A DNA stretch of 64,000 nt from Candidatus Thioglobus autotrophicus (GTDB lineage: Bacteria > Pseudomonadota > Gammaproteobacteria > PS1 > Pseudothioglobaceae): positions 992,001-1,056,000 of the forward strand of contig NZ_CP010552.1 of the NCBI RefSeq assembly GCF_001293165.1, read 5' to 3'. The translations under genes were made by a program, and so were the position numbers. The notes under the pieces were generated by a model. It saw only the letters and a program-made list of their open reading frames with translations, was not told the DNA's origin and ran no database searches. Positions 8,744-18,749 of the stretch are shown in pieces. The number at the start of each line of letters is the position of its first letter. Within the stretch, counting starts at the first letter, position 1.

Positions 8744-9343
8744 TTATTCGCCATAGCCAAAAAAAGTATCTAGGCGCGACCACAGCTCTTCTAAGCCTTG
8801 TTTTTTCAGGCTAGAGAATAGCTGAACATCGACGTAAGGATGGTTTTTAATGGTTTTTTTAACTTGTTGATAGGTATTAGCCGCTGCACCTTTTTTAAGT
8901 TTGTCAGACTTGGTTAAAATGATTTGTGTGGGCAGATTAATACTAACACACCAGTCCAGCATCATTTTGTCAAAAGGCTTGAGTGGATGACGAACATCCA
9001 TGACCAAAACAGCACCACGTAAGCAGTCACGCTTATCAAAATATTCGCTCATGTCTTGGTGCCATTGTTTTTTAACATGTTCGGGCACTTTGGCGTAGCC
9101 ATATCCAGGTAAATCAACCAGACGTCTATTTTCATCCAGTTCAAAAAATACTAAATGCTGAGTACGTCCTGGCGTGCGTGAAACTTTGGCCAACTTATTT
9201 TGCATGGTAAGGGTGTTAATAGAGCTCGACTTACCTGCATTGGATCTGCCCGCGAAAATAACCTCAAAACCTTCATCGGGTGGACAGCCTTTTAAAGAGG
9301 GGCAAGAGAGTAAGAATTTAGCTTGATGGTAGTGTTTGCGCAT
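8744..9343 (-). CDS. engB: Ribosome biogenesis GTP-binding protein YihA/EngB
   Basis: The 199-residue GTPase has the P-loop GRSNAGKS (residues 32-39), the G2/G3 region [28 protein letters not shown], and the G4 motif [10 protein letters not shown]. EngB is needed for assembly of the 50S subunit. The two Gly-Tyr-Gly-Tyr-Ala residues after DLPG are typical. Its stop codon abuts the start of the nuclease gene, so the two form an operon. It is divergent from the cytochrome gene at 9426, with 82 bp between starts. Confidence 0.96.
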   Translation of the reverse strand: MRKHYHQAKFLLSCPSLKGCPPDEGFEVIFAGRSNAGKSSSINTLTMQNKLAKVSRTPGRTQHLVFFELDENRRLVDLPGYGYAKVPEHVKKQWHQDMSEYFDKRDCLRGAVLVMDVRHPLKPFDKMMLDWCVSINLPTQIILTKSDKLKKGAAANTYQQVKKTIKNHPYVDVQLFSSLKKQGLEELWSRLDTFFGYGE

Positions 9344-9357
9344 TTATTGAAATTATG

Positions 9358-9420
9358 TATAATCAGAAATCAGTGGTATTTGAACTACTTACCATTTTAT
9401 ATTATTAAAAAACAAGGAGA
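9358..9420 (+). promoter_or_regulatory. Promoter -10 and ribosome binding site for the cytochrome c gene
   Basis: A TATAAT lies at 9358-9363 and a second AT-rich TATATT at 9398-9403. A strong AAGGAGAG ribosome binding site follows just before the ATG at 9426. No convincing -35 element is visible for either box. Confidence 0.4.
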
Positions 9421-9425
9421 GAGTA

Positions 9426-9707
9426 ATGAGAAAGGTTTTATTAGTAGCATCAGCTGTATTGGCAATGGGTTCTGTTCAGGCAAATCCATTTGACGCATTA
9501 GGTTGTTCAGGTTGTCATGGTGCGGGTGGCAAATCAGCAATTCCAACTTACCCATCATTAGCAAAATCAGCGCGTCCTGATCTGGATGTTGTGAAAGCGC
9601 TTAAAGATTTTCAATCTGGCGCTCGTGTAGATCCTACGATGAATGCAATGGCACCAATGGCTGCTGGTCAAGAGCAGGCGATTGCAGACTACTTAGCAGG
9701 ACAATAA
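9426..9707 (+). CDS. Small periplasmic monohaem cytochrome c (c553/c4-like)
   Basis: The 93-residue precursor has a signal peptide (MRKVLLVASAVLAMGSVQA) and one haem site CSGCH (Cys27-His31). A Met in the MAPMAAGQEQ segment near the C-terminus can serve as the second axial ligand. The mature protein is about 74 residues, small even for a cytochrome c, and resembles one half of a c4 cytochrome. It should shuttle electrons in the periplasm. It has a strong ribosome binding site and its own terminator, and is followed by a dihaem c4, which suggests a related role. Confidence 0.88.
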   Translation: MRKVLLVASAVLAMGSVQANPFDALGCSGCHGAGGKSAIPTYPSLAKSARPDLDVVKALKDFQSGARVDPTMNAMAPMAAGQEQAIADYLAGQ

Positions 9708-9744
9708 ATTACTTGGCGTCTTTTAAGACGCATTTGGTAAATTT

Positions 9745-9783
9745 AATAAGCCGATATTAACGTATAATATCGGCTTATTTTTT
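9745..9783 (+). terminator. Intrinsic terminator between the two cytochrome genes
   Basis: Perfect 14 bp arms (9745-9758 and 9766-9779) enclose a 7 nt loop and are followed by a T run. This separates the monohaem gene from the c4 gene. The stem contains a TATAAT at 9763-9768 that could double as the -10 box for the c4 gene. Confidence 0.9.
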
Positions 9784-9801
9784 TCTAAAAAGAGATACAT
9801 T

Positions 9802-10443
9802 ATGAATAAATTAGCACTGATCTTTGCAACGGCTCTAGCCCTTGTTTCCACTTACACTTTTGCTGCGGGTGACGCTGCTAAGGGTAAAGCTAAGTCTGCA
9901 ACGTGTACAGCTTGTCATGGTGCTAATGGCAATTCAATGGTGCCAAATTTTCCGAAATTAGCGGGACAAGGTGAAAAATACCTTTTTAAACAGCTTAAAG
10001 ATTTTAAATCGAATCAGCGTCAAGATGGATTAATGGCAGGTATCGTGGCAGTTTTAACGCCAGAAGATATGGCAGATTTATCCGCACACTTCTCTAAGCA
10101 AGTAATTACTCAAGGTGTTGCTAGTAAAACAGCTAATATTGCACTTGGTGAAAAACTTTACCGTGGTGGCGATAAATCTAGAGGTATTGCCGCTTGTATG
10201 GCTTGTCATGGTCCTCAAGGTGCAGGCATTCCATCTGCAGGATTTCCAGCACTTGCTTCTCAGCATGTTGCCTATACGACTAAGCAGTTAAAGGATTTTC
10301 GCCAAGTTTCTATCAATGCGCAAACAGATGCAAAAGCGCCAGCTAGAACTAATGATGATCGTAACATGATGATTGCATTTACCAAGGGCTTAACCAACGC
10401 TGAAATTGACGCTTTAGCTCAGTATATTGCTGGCTTGCATTAA
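9802..10443 (+). CDS. Dihaem cytochrome c4
   Basis: The 213-residue precursor has a signal peptide ending near TYTFA (residue 21) and two class I cytochrome domains. The first has CTACH (Cys35-His39) and the second CMACH (about residues 133-137), each with a downstream Met ligand. The repeated GxNGNS...P..P.LAGQ..Y pattern is typical of c4. These proteins carry electrons between the bc1 complex or periplasmic donors and terminal oxidases. The gene has its own terminators on both sides, so it is probably monocistronic. Confidence 0.93.
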   Translation: MNKLALIFATALALVSTYTFAAGDAAKGKAKSATCTACHGANGNSMVPNFPKLAGQGEKYLFKQLKDFKSNQRQDGLMAGIVAVLTPEDMADLSAHFSKQVITQGVASKTANIALGEKLYRGGDKSRGIAACMACHGPQGAGIPSAGFPALASQHVAYTTKQLKDFRQVSINAQTDAKAPARTNDDRNMMIAFTKGLTNAEIDALAQYIAGLH

Positions 10444-10464
10444 AAGCATAAAATAAACGTATCA

Positions 10465-10489
10465 AAAGGCAGTCTTTACTGCCTTTTTT
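10465..10489 (+). terminator. Intrinsic terminator after cytochrome c4
   Basis: Arms AAAGGCAGT (10465-10473) and ACTGCCTTT (10478-10486) enclose a 4 nt loop and are followed by T residues. Confidence 0.9.
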
Positions 10490-10506
10490 ATTGTCTGCAA
10501 TTTAGG

Positions 10507-10512
10507 TATAAT
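10507..10512 (+). promoter_or_regulatory. -10 box upstream of tig
   Basis: A perfect TATAAT lies 40 bp before the tig ATG, between the c4 terminator and the gene. A -35 at 16-18 bp upstream would fall in the terminator's T run and is not convincing. Confidence 0.45.
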
Positions 10513-10551
10513 TGAGCGTTTTATATAAACAAAGAGACGGATTTAAAGCAC

Positions 10552-11847
10552 ATGAAAACTTCACTAGAAACATTAGAAGGTCTAAAAAGATCATTAACAG
10601 TAGACGTATCAATTGATACTTTTAACCAAAAAGTTGACAAAATCTTAAAGACAATGGCTTCTCAAGTAAGTATTGATGGCTTTAGAAAGGGTAAAGTTCC
10701 TGTCTCAATGGTTAAGCAACGTTTTGGCGACAATGCTAAATCTGATGCGGTCAATGAAATTGTTAATGAAACTTTGGTGGAAGCTTTAACGGAGGCAAAA
10801 GTAACGCCTGCTGCGCGTCCATCTGTCAGTAAGATTGATTCAGAAGGTGATACTAACTTTTCTTACACGGTTGAGTTTGAAGTATTTCCAGAAGTTAAGA
10901 TTGCTGATTTTGCTAAATTAGAAGTTGAACAGATTAAGGTTGACATCACCAAGGCTGACGAAGAAAGAACTTTAAGTGGCTTGCAAGAACAGTTGATTGA
11001 ATTTAAAGCGGTTAAGCGCAAGTCTAAAGAAGGCGATCGCGTTGCCATGGATTTTGTGGGCACAATTAATGGCGAAACTTTTGAAGGTGGCGAAGCCAAA
11101 GATTTTAAATTAGTACTTGGTAAAGGCACCATGATTCCTGGTTTTGAGGAAGCAATTACCGATGTTGTTGCTGGCAAAACCGTTGATCTAGATGTTAGCT
11201 TCCCTGACGATTACCACGCAACACATTTAGCGGGCAAGCCAGTTAAATTTGATATTACAATTAATGAAGTGGGTTCACCAAAAGAGCCGAAGCTAGATGC
11301 AGAATTTGCTAAGAAGTTTGGCGAAAGCGATATGGACGCGTTATTAGTCAGCATGAAAGAGCAAATGCGTACTGAAATTGACGGACGTATTGAGCAGTTG
11401 AATAAAGACGCATTGTTTAATGCTTTAGCATCTGCTAATAAGTTTGATGTGCCTCAAGGAAGTATTGACGGTGAAGCGCAAAACTTACTGAGCGAAATGC
11501 AAGAACGCATGCAGCAGCAAGGCCAAACACCGCAAACAGATATGCCAGCGTCATTATTTAATGAAGAAGCTGAGCGTCGTGTGAAGTTAGGCTTGTTGGT
11601 GGGTCAAATTGCCAGTGATAACCAAATGCAAGCGAGCATGGAGCAAATTGATGCACGCATTCAAGAAATGTCTCAATCGTATGGTGAAAATGCACAGCAA
11701 ATGGTTGATTATTACAACGAAGATGTTTCAAGAAAATCAAGTGTTGAGCTGATGATCGTTGAAAAAATGGTACAAGAGAAGATTTTAGAAGGTGCCAAAG
11801 TTAAGACGGTTAAAAAGAAATTTACAGATATTACTGAGCAAGCTTAA
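10552..11847 (+). CDS. tig: Trigger factor
   Basis: The 431-residue protein shows the three trigger factor parts in order: a ribosome-binding N-domain with the signature GFRKGKVP (about residues 43-50), an FKBP-type peptidyl-prolyl isomerase domain around GDRVAMDFVGTINGETFEGG, and a helical C-terminal chaperone domain. It binds nascent chains at the ribosome exit. It heads the run tig-clpP-clpX-hflX-lon, and clpP begins directly after its stop codon. Confidence 0.97.
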   Translation: MKTSLETLEGLKRSLTVDVSIDTFNQKVDKILKTMASQVSIDGFRKGKVPVSMVKQRFGDNAKSDAVNEIVNETLVEALTEAKVTPAARPSVSKIDSEGDTNFSYTVEFEVFPEVKIADFAKLEVEQIKVDITKADEERTLSGLQEQLIEFKAVKRKSKEGDRVAMDFVGTINGETFEGGEAKDFKLVLGKGTMIPGFEEAITDVVAGKTVDLDVSFPDDYHATHLAGKPVKFDITINEVGSPKEPKLDAEFAKKFGESDMDALLVSMKEQMRTEIDGRIEQLNKDALFNALASANKFDVPQGSIDGEAQNLLSEMQERMQQQGQTPQTDMPASLFNEEAERRVKLGLLVGQIASDNQMQASMEQIDARIQEMSQSYGENAQQMVDYYNEDVSRKSSVELMIVEKMVQEKILEGAKVKTVKKKFTDITEQA

Positions 11848-12444
11848 ATGGGTATCAGTAATCTGAATCAAATACCAATGGTGGTAGAGCAATCTGCCCG
11901 AGGTGAACGCTCATATGATATTTATTCGCGTCTTTTAAAAGAGCGAATTATCTTTTTGGTTGGTCCAGTTGAAGATTACATGGCGAATGTGGTAGTTGCT
12001 CAGTTATTATTCCTTGAGTCTGAAAACCCAGATAAAGATATTCATTTATATATCAATTCTCCAGGCGGCTCGGTCACTGCAGGATTGGCAATCTATGACA
12101 CTATGCAGTTTATTAAGCCTGACGTGTCCACGTTGTGTATTGGCCAGGCAGCGTCTATGGGTGCTTTGTTGTTAACAGCGGGCGCGAAAGATAAGCGTTT
12201 TGCTTTGCCAAATGCGAGAATGATGATACACCAGCCATTAGGCGGATTTTCTGGCCAAGCCAGTGATATTGATATTCATGCGCAAGAGATTTTAACGGTG
12301 AGAGAAAAACTCAATACCATCTTAAAAACACATACAGGCCAAAGCTTGAAGTCTATCCAAAAAGACACCGATAGAGACAATTTTATGTCGGCAGCAGCTT
12401 CTGCTAAATACGGCCTTATTGATAAGGTTATTGATAAGCGCTAA
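11848..12444 (+). CDS. clpP: ATP-dependent Clp protease proteolytic subunit
   Basis: The 198-residue serine protease carries Ser103 in [11 protein letters not shown] and His128 in MMIHQPLGG; the catalytic Asp lies in the DRDNFMS segment. It forms the tetradecameric barrel that degrades substrates fed by ClpX. The ATG follows the tig stop with no gap, and clpX begins 5 bp after its stop. The order tig-clpP-clpX-lon is classical for gammaproteobacteria. Confidence 0.98.
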   Translation: MGISNLNQIPMVVEQSARGERSYDIYSRLLKERIIFLVGPVEDYMANVVVAQLLFLESENPDKDIHLYINSPGGSVTAGLAIYDTMQFIKPDVSTLCIGQAASMGALLLTAGAKDKRFALPNARMMIHQPLGGFSGQASDIDIHAQEILTVREKLNTILKTHTGQSLKSIQKDTDRDNFMSAAASAKYGLIDKVIDKR

Positions 12445-12449
12445 ACATT

Positions 12450-13715
12450 ATGGAAGACGATAAAAAAGAACTTTCTTGTTCGTTTTGTGGCAAGGCAAAA
12501 TCTGAAGTTGAGCGTTTAATTGCCGGTCCTGGTGTTTACATTTGTAACGAATGTATTGAATCTTGCCATGATTTGATTGAAGAACAGTCTGTTAAAGAAG
12601 TTAGTGAAGAATACCAAGATTGGGACTATACCCCCATGCAACTTCGTGATTTTTTAAATGACTATGTGATTGGCCAAGATCATGCCAAGAAGGTTTTATC
12701 AGTTGCGGTTTACAATCATTACAAGCGTTTAAAAAACGACTATATTGCCAATGATGTAGAGCTTGATAAATCTAACATTTTAATGATTGGTCCAACAGGA
12801 TCTGGCAAGACATTATTAGCACAAACCTTGGCACGTATTCTGGATGTGCCTTTTACAGTAGCAGATGCCACCACACTTACCGAAGCGGGTTATGTGGGCG
12901 ATGATGTTGAAAATGTGATTAAAAATCTATTATCAAAATGTGATTTTGATCCGGTTCGTGCAGAGCGCGGTATTATTTTTATTGATGAAATTGATAAGAT
13001 TTCTCGTCGTTCTGATTCGCCATCAATTACGCGCGATGTGTCTGGCGAAGGTGTTCAGCAAGCCATGCTAAAGCTAATTGAAGGCACTGTTGCTTCTGTG
13101 CCACCACAAGGTGGGCGCAAGCATCCAAACCAAGAAACCATCGATGTGGATACATCAAAAATCTTGTTTATCTGTGGCGGTGCATTTGATGGGCTTGATG
13201 CTATTATTAATCGCCGCGTTGAAAAAGTTACGGGCATTGGTTTTGCCGCAGCAGTCAAAGACAACAACGAAAAGAAAACATTGACCGATTTATTCGACCT
13301 TATTCAGCCTGAAGATTTGATTAAATTTGGTTTAATTCCAGAGTTGGTCGGTCGCTTGCCGGTACAAACTGCCCTAGGTGAACTAGATGAGGCGGCATTA
13401 GTACAAATTTTAACCAAGCCTAAAAACTCAGTTGTTAAGCAATTTCAAGAAATTTTTAAACTAGAATCGGTCAAGCTAACCTTTAGAAAGGCATCGTTAC
13501 TAGCCATCGCTAAGCTGGCGATTAAGCGCAAAACTGGTGCTCGAGGCTTACGCTCTATCTTAGAAGATTTATTATTAGATACCATGTTTGAACTGCCTTC
13601 TTTGGAGCAAGTTTCAGAAGTTGTGATTGATAAATCAACCGTTGAAACCGATAAGGCGCCACTCATTGTTTATAAATCTGAAAAGAAGAAAAAATCAGAT
13701 AAGAAAGCCAGCTAG
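12450..13715 (+). CDS. clpX: Clp protease ATP-binding subunit ClpX
   Basis: The 421-residue AAA+ unfoldase has the N-terminal zinc-binding domain (Cys10, Cys13, Cys32, Cys35), Walker A GPTGSGKT (114-121), Walker [10 protein letters not shown], and the [13 protein letters not shown] sensor region. The ClpP-binding IGF loop appears here as IGFAAAVK. It recognises and unfolds substrates for ClpP. The C-terminus is Lys-rich. It sits directly downstream of clpP and 11 bp before hflX. Confidence 0.98.
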   Translation: MEDDKKELSCSFCGKAKSEVERLIAGPGVYICNECIESCHDLIEEQSVKEVSEEYQDWDYTPMQLRDFLNDYVIGQDHAKKVLSVAVYNHYKRLKNDYIANDVELDKSNILMIGPTGSGKTLLAQTLARILDVPFTVADATTLTEAGYVGDDVENVIKNLLSKCDFDPVRAERGIIFIDEIDKISRRSDSPSITRDVSGEGVQQAMLKLIEGTVASVPPQGGRKHPNQETIDVDTSKILFICGGAFDGLDAIINRRVEKVTGIGFAAAVKDNNEKKTLTDLFDLIQPEDLIKFGLIPELVGRLPVQTALGELDEAALVQILTKPKNSVVKQFQEIFKLESVKLTFRKASLLAIAKLAIKRKTGARGLRSILEDLLLDTMFELPSLEQVSEVVIDKSTVETDKAPLIVYKSEKKKKSDKKAS

Positions 13716-13726
13716 GTCAATTTTCA

Positions 13727-15037
13727 TTGGAATTATTTGATCGTCAAAAAGATGCTGTAGGTCAGGGTGAAAGAACTCTGTTGGTGTATGTTGAATTGCC
13801 AAGTACGCGCAATATCCATAATGCCAAGTCTGAATTTAAAGAGCTAGCCCAATCCTCGGGACTCGATATCATTGAAACTATTCAAGTTAATCGAAATTCG
13901 GCACTGGCACAATATTTTATTGGCACCGGAAAGGTAGATGAAATTGCGCAAATGGTGCAAGATTTGGAGCTCGACTTGGTGATTTTTTCACCAGAACTCA
14001 CCCCTTCCCAAGAGCGAAACTTAGAAAAAACCTTAGCCTGCCAGGTGATGGATCGCACGGGCCTTATTTTGGATATTTTCGCACTCAGGGCCAGCTCTTT
14101 TGAGGGTAAATTGCAAGTTGAATTAGCGCAGCTCAGACACCTCTCAACGCGTTTAGTACGCGGCTGGACTCACCTAGAAAGACAAAAAGGTGGTATTGGT
14201 ATGCGTGGTCCTGGCGAGACTCAGCTGGAAACTGATAAGCGTTTAATTGCTGTGCGCATTAAAAACATTACCAAGCGCCTAGACAAAGTGCACAAACAAA
14301 GAGATCTGGGGCGTAAATCACGTACTAAGAACGAACTACCTATGATTGCATTGGCAGGATACACCAATGCCGGAAAATCGACTTTATTTAATACCTTAAC
14401 TGACGCCAAAGTCTTTGCTCATGATCAATTGTTCGCCACCTTAGACTCGACCATTAGGCGTGTTATTTTGCCTGCCTCTGGAGAAGCTGTAATTGCTGAT
14501 ACGGTAGGCTTTATTCAAGACTTGCCACATGACCTTGTTGATGCCTTTAAATCGACTCTAGAGGAAACTAAGCGCTCTAATGTGCTACTTCATGTTGTTG
14601 ATGCGGCGGATGAATACAATATTGAGAAAATTGGCCAAGTAGATGAAATTATCGAAGAAATTGGCGCTGGAAAAATTCCAACAATTTTGGTGATGAATAA
14701 AATTGACTGCTTAGAAAATTTTGCACCGCGTCTAGATAGAGATGAATTTGGTAGAGTTTATCGAGTTTGGATTTCTAGCATGACAGGCAAAGGTGTTGAT
14801 TTGTTATATCAAGCCTTAGCAGAGCAACTGAGTGGTATGATGACGCGAGCTAAGATACAGTTGGATGTAAAAAGCGCCTATATTCGTAGTGAAATTCACA
14901 ATATTGGTTATATCCACAACGAGAAGGTGGATGATTTTGGCCAGTGGATACTTGAAATTAACGTCACGCATCACTATCTATCTAAATTATTAAACAAGAA
15001 AGGTGTTAAGCTATTATGGGAACAAAGCCGGAAGTAG
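13727..15037 (+). CDS. hflX: GTPase HflX
   Basis: The 436-residue protein has the Gly-rich HflX domain ending in GGIGMRGPGETQLETDKRLI, followed by a GTPase domain with GYTNAGKSTLFN, DTVGFIQDLP and NKID. HflX splits stalled or heat-damaged ribosomes. The start is a TTG at 13727; the frame immediately after it (ELFDR) aligns with the start of known HflX proteins and no ATG is available nearby. The usual hfq neighbour is absent; instead the gene lies between clpX and lon, and its 3' end overlaps lon by 22 bp. Confidence 0.95.
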   Translation: MELFDRQKDAVGQGERTLLVYVELPSTRNIHNAKSEFKELAQSSGLDIIETIQVNRNSALAQYFIGTGKVDEIAQMVQDLELDLVIFSPELTPSQERNLEKTLACQVMDRTGLILDIFALRASSFEGKLQVELAQLRHLSTRLVRGWTHLERQKGGIGMRGPGETQLETDKRLIAVRIKNITKRLDKVHKQRDLGRKSRTKNELPMIALAGYTNAGKSTLFNTLTDAKVFAHDQLFATLDSTIRRVILPASGEAVIADTVGFIQDLPHDLVDAFKSTLEETKRSNVLLHVVDAADEYNIEKIGQVDEIIEEIGAGKIPTILVMNKIDCLENFAPRLDRDEFGRVYRVWISSMTGKGVDLLYQALAEQLSGMMTRAKIQLDVKSAYIRSEIHNIGYIHNEKVDDFGQWILEINVTHHYLSKLLNKKGVKLLWEQSRK

Positions 15038-17352
15038 AAGAAATCGATTTAAATCTTGAAAATGTTCCATTGCTGCCCCTTAGAGACGTGGTGGTATTTC
15101 CACATACGGTCATGCCATTATTTGTTGGTCGACAAACTTCAGTCAATGCGATTACTCAGGCAATGGGCGGCAATAAATATATCTTTTTAGTCACCCAAAA
15201 AGACGATAAAGTTGAAAACCCACAATTTAGCGACCTACATGAAGTTGGTACACTGGCTACTATTCTGCAAATGTTAAAACTACCAGACGGCACAATCAAA
15301 GTGCTGGTTGAGGGTGTTAAGCGTGCTAAAGTTGAGGCGATTGTTGAGCTGGAAGAATACAGTGAGGTAAGCCTAAGCGATTTAAGTCTAGAGGGCGAGA
15401 ATGAAACTGAAGTAAAAGCGATGATGAGATTGGCGCTTGAAAGTTTCGAGCAATACATCAAGCTTAATAAAAAAATCCCAGAAGAAGTCTTAAAAATGCT
15501 CAAAGATGTGAGCGATGTTGAGCGTTTTAGTGATGTGATTATTGCCAACTTATCGCTTAAAGTTTCAGAAAAGCAAGCGTTATTAGGTGGGAACAACTCT
15601 CAAGATAGACTCGATAAAATCTTAACGGTTATCCAAAGTGAGATTGAAGTGCTCGATACAGAGCATAAGATCCAATCACGCGTACGCAAGCAAATGGAAG
15701 GCAATCAGCGCGATTATTATCTGAATGAGCAAATGAAGTCCATTCAAAAAGAGCTGGGCAATGCAGAAGATGAAAATGAAATAGAAGAATTACAGCTAAG
15801 CATTAACAAAGCGAAAATGCCTAAAGCTGCCAAAGAAAAAGCACAAAGCGAGCTTAAAAAACTTTCGCGTATGTCCTCTAACTCGTCAGATGCGTCAATT
15901 ATTCGTACTTATATTGAAAATTTGTGTGAAGTGCCTTGGAAGAAAAAAACCATTATCAATAAAGATCTAAAGAAAGCACAGAAAATCTTGGATGATGATC
16001 ATTATGGTTTGGATAAAGTCAAAGAACGAATCTTAGAGCACTTGGCGGTACAAACTCGAGTTAGTCACAATAAAGCCAATATTTTGTGTCTTGTTGGTCC
16101 TCCAGGTGTGGGTAAAACATCACTCGGTGAATCAATCGCCAAAGCAGTTAATCGTAAATACGTGCGCATGGCGCTAGGCGGCGTTCGTGATGAGGCAGAA
16201 ATTCGTGGTCACAGGCGTACTTATATTGGCGCCATGCCAGGCTCGATTGTTCAAAAAATGCAAAAAGTGAAGGTAAAAAACCCTTTATTTTTGCTTGATG
16301 AAATTGAGAAAATGGCCAGTGATTACCGTGGAGACCCTTCTTCAGCTATGCTTGAAGTACTAGATCCAGAGCAAAATCATACCTTTAATGATCATTACCT
16401 AGAGGTGGATTATGACCTCTCGCAAGTGATGTTTGTGGCAACTGCTAACTCACTTGATTTACCCCAGCCATTATTAGATCGAATGGAAATTATTGAACTG
16501 TCTGGATACACTGAGGACGAAAAAGTTCAAATTGCCAAGCGTCATTTGCTTAAACAAGCAATGGACAATAACGGCATTAAAGCGGGCGAGATTAATTTTA
16601 AAGATTCTGCGATTTTGGATATTATTCGTTACTACACTCGTGAAGCGGGTGTACGAGGACTTAATAGAACTATTAGCACAATCTGTCGAAAAGTGGTGAA
16701 AGAGGTGGTTTTAAAGAAGCGCAAAACCAAGGCAACCATCACTGATAAAAATTTAGAAAAGTATCTAGGCGTTAAAAAACATCGCTTTGGCTTAGCTGAA
16801 GAAAACAATCAAGTGGGCGAAGTAACAGGCCTTGCTTGGACATCTGTTGGCGGTGATTTACTCACCATTGAGGCTACAGCTTACAAAGGCAAAGGCAAGC
16901 TTAATTACACGGGCCAATTAGGTGACGTGATGAAAGAGTCAATCCAAGCAGCAATGAGTGTTACTCGTACGCGTGCCAAAGAATTAGGCATTGCTGATGA
17001 TTTCCAGGAGAAGCTAGATATCCATATTCACGTGCCTGATGGCTCCACCCCAAAGGATGGTCCAAGTGCTGGTGCAGCAATGTGTACAGCTTTGGTGTCA
17101 GTGTTAACGGGTAGAAAGGTGAAGGCAGATGTGGCGATGACAGGTGAGATTACCTTGCGAGGTGAAATCACTCCCATTGGCGGCCTTAAAGAAAAAATGT
17201 TGGCCGCACTTCGTGGCGGCATTAAGACGGTCATCATTCCAGATGATAATGAACGCGAACTTTCTGAAGTGCCTGAGAAAATCAAAGGCAAGTTAAATGT
17301 CATTAAAGTCAAGTGGATTGATGAAGTGTTAGATATTGCTTTAGAGAAATAA
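15016..17352 (+). CDS. lon: ATP-dependent protease La (Lon)
   Basis: The 778-residue protein has the N-terminal substrate-binding domain (PLLPLRDVVVFPHTVMPLFVG), an AAA+ module with GPPGVGKT and FLLDEIEKM, and a C-terminal serine-lysine protease domain with the catalytic Ser in PKDGPSAGAAM and Lys in GGLKEKMLAALR. It degrades damaged and regulatory proteins. The ATG lies within the end of hflX, suggesting translational coupling. A strong hairpin terminator closes the proteostasis operon. Confidence 0.98.
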   Translation: MGTKPEVEEIDLNLENVPLLPLRDVVVFPHTVMPLFVGRQTSVNAITQAMGGNKYIFLVTQKDDKVENPQFSDLHEVGTLATILQMLKLPDGTIKVLVEGVKRAKVEAIVELEEYSEVSLSDLSLEGENETEVKAMMRLALESFEQYIKLNKKIPEEVLKMLKDVSDVERFSDVIIANLSLKVSEKQALLGGNNSQDRLDKILTVIQSEIEVLDTEHKIQSRVRKQMEGNQRDYYLNEQMKSIQKELGNAEDENEIEELQLSINKAKMPKAAKEKAQSELKKLSRMSSNSSDASIIRTYIENLCEVPWKKKTIINKDLKKAQKILDDDHYGLDKVKERILEHLAVQTRVSHNKANILCLVGPPGVGKTSLGESIAKAVNRKYVRMALGGVRDEAEIRGHRRTYIGAMPGSIVQKMQKVKVKNPLFLLDEIEKMASDYRGDPSSAMLEVLDPEQNHTFNDHYLEVDYDLSQVMFVATANSLDLPQPLLDRMEIIELSGYTEDEKVQIAKRHLLKQAMDNNGIKAGEINFKDSAILDIIRYYTREAGVRGLNRTISTICRKVVKEVVLKKRKTKATITDKNLEKYLGVKKHRFGLAEENNQVGEVTGLAWTSVGGDLLTIEATAYKGKGKLNYTGQLGDVMKESIQAAMSVTRTRAKELGIADDFQEKLDIHIHVPDGSTPKDGPSAGAAMCTALVSVLTGRKVKADVAMTGEITLRGEITPIGGLKEKMLAALRGGIKTVIIPDDNERELSEVPEKIKGKLNVIKVKWIDEVLDIALEK

Positions 17353-17357
17353 TCCAA

Positions 17358-17396
17358 CCCAATAAAAAAGGCGCTTTAAGCGCCTTTTTTATTGGG
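17358..17396 (+). terminator. Intrinsic terminator after lon
   Basis: A near-perfect palindrome with 19 nt arms (17358-17376 and 17378-17396) contains the GC core GGCGCTT/AAGCGCC flanked by A6 and T6 tracts. It can work for both strands; rsmB on the minus strand ends just downstream at 17484. Confidence 0.92.
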
Positions 17397-17443
17397 GTAT
17401 TTTTTTTGACCAAGGTCTAATGTAAGAATAATCTTGCTGTTGC

Positions 17444-17465
17444 AATACTAAGTAGTATTTTTTTC
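17444..17465 (+). terminator. Second hairpin with T run downstream of lon
   Basis: Arms AATACT (17444-17449) and AGTATT (17454-17459) with a 4 nt loop are followed by a T run. It may be a backup terminator, or it may end a short unrecognised transcript from the lon-rsmB gap. Confidence 0.35.
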
Positions 17466-17483
17466 ATGATTCTCCCCCGAGAG

Positions 17484-18749
17484 TTATTCTACCTGCTTTT
17501 GTAGTTTTGCATAATAAAAGCCATCAAACTCATGAGTGGGTAGTTGTTGCCGGCCAATAGAAGTCTTGATTCCCCAGTCTAGATCGATTTTTATTTCGCT
17601 AGCATCATTTCGATCATTTAAAAAGTTGGCAATTTGAAACTCATTTTCTGCTTTTAAAACAGAGCAAGTGGCATATAGCAGAGTACCGCCAGGTTTTAGC
17701 ATTTGCCAAAGGTTGTCTAATATTTGAGCTTGAAGCTTGACTAGATTAACAATATCTTTGGGCTTTCTTAAGAGTTTAATATCAGGATGTCTGCGGATAA
17801 CCCCGGTGGCTGAACAAGGTGCATCTAGCAGGATTTTGTCAAACAATTCACCGTCCCACCAGTCTTGTTGTTGAGCATTGCCCTGGACGATATCAATACT
17901 GTTAATATCAAAGCGCTGAGCATTTTGTTTGACTCGTTCTAAGCGTTCTAAATCGCTATCAAGTGCGATAATTTTTGCTTTTGGCGCCAGCTCATGGAGA
18001 TGAGTGGTTTTGCCACCTGGTGCGCTACAAGCATCAAGAATTATATCGGTATTTTTCGGCTCGAGAAGTGCTGCTGCTAGTTGGGCTGAAGCGTCTTGCA
18101 CGTAGCATGATCCAGATTCAAAATCGGGTAAATCATAAACACTAACGGGTTTTTCAAGCACTAAGGCCTGAGGCGCAACACTTACAGTATCAGCATTAAT
18201 GCCGCATTCAGCTAGCTCTTGTTGGTATTCAGCAAGTGTATATTTAGGATGAATGCGAATAGTCATCGGTGCTTGAGTGTTATTTTGGGTAAAAATTTGT
18301 TCAAAATTATCTGGGTAACTTTGTTTGATTTTTTTTACCATCCAAGTTGGGTGGGAATAATGCACTTGTTTTTTAAGCTGCTCTTGGTCGCGATCAATTT
18401 GTCTAAGTATGGCATTAACCAAGCCTTTAGCCCACGCTTTATCAAGCTCATTAAGCACATTTACAGTTTCGTAGATGCTGGCATGAATAGCGACTTTAGA
18501 ATATAGAATTTGATAAGCACCTAAGAGCATTAAGCAATGAATATCCAAATCTTCTTTTTCCAAAGAATGATTAAGCAGGTCGGTTACTATGTCGTTCAGT
18601 TGGTGATAAAAACGAATGGTACCAAATACTAAGGATTTAGTTAGGGCGCTATCATCCTGATGATAAACAATAGAGGATAAAGAGCGTTTGTCTAAAACAA
18701 CGGAGCAAATTACCTCTAGTGCGACTGATCGAGCGTGGCTAGTTTCCAA
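17484..18749 (-). CDS. rsmB: 16S rRNA (cytosine(967)-C(5))-methyltransferase RsmB
   Basis: The 421-residue protein combines an N-terminal NusB-like RNA-binding domain (about residues 1-140) with an RsmB/NOP-type methyltransferase domain. It shows DACSAPGGKTTHL for SAM binding and the two catalytic cysteine motifs LDAPCSATGVIRRHPD and LLYATCSV. It methylates C967 of 16S rRNA. The start overlaps the end of the DsbC-like gene by 11 bp, so the two are co-transcribed. No fmt or def neighbour is present, unlike in many relatives. Confidence 0.95.
   Translation of the reverse strand: METSHARSVALEVICSVVLDKRSLSSIVYHQDDSALTKSLVFGTIRFYHQLNDIVTDLLNHSLEKEDLDIHCLMLLGAYQILYSKVAIHASIYETVNVLNELDKAWAKGLVNAILRQIDRDQEQLKKQVHYSHPTWMVKKIKQSYPDNFEQIFTQNNTQAPMTIRIHPKYTLAEYQQELAECGINADTVSVAPQALVLEKPVSVYDLPDFESGSCYVQDASAQLAAALLEPKNTDIILDACSAPGGKTTHLHELAPKAKIIALDSDLERLERVKQNAQRFDINSIDIVQGNAQQQDWWDGELFDKILLDAPCSATGVIRRHPDIKLLRKPKDIVNLVKLQAQILDNLWQMLKPGGTLLYATCSVLKAENEFQIANFLNDRNDASEIKIDLDWGIKTSIGRQQLPTHEFDGFYYAKLQKQVE

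Noticed and set aside
9763-9768. TATAAT within the cytochrome terminator as a firm promoter call
   Set aside because: It falls in the loop and stem of a strong terminator and has no -35; mentioned only as a possibility.
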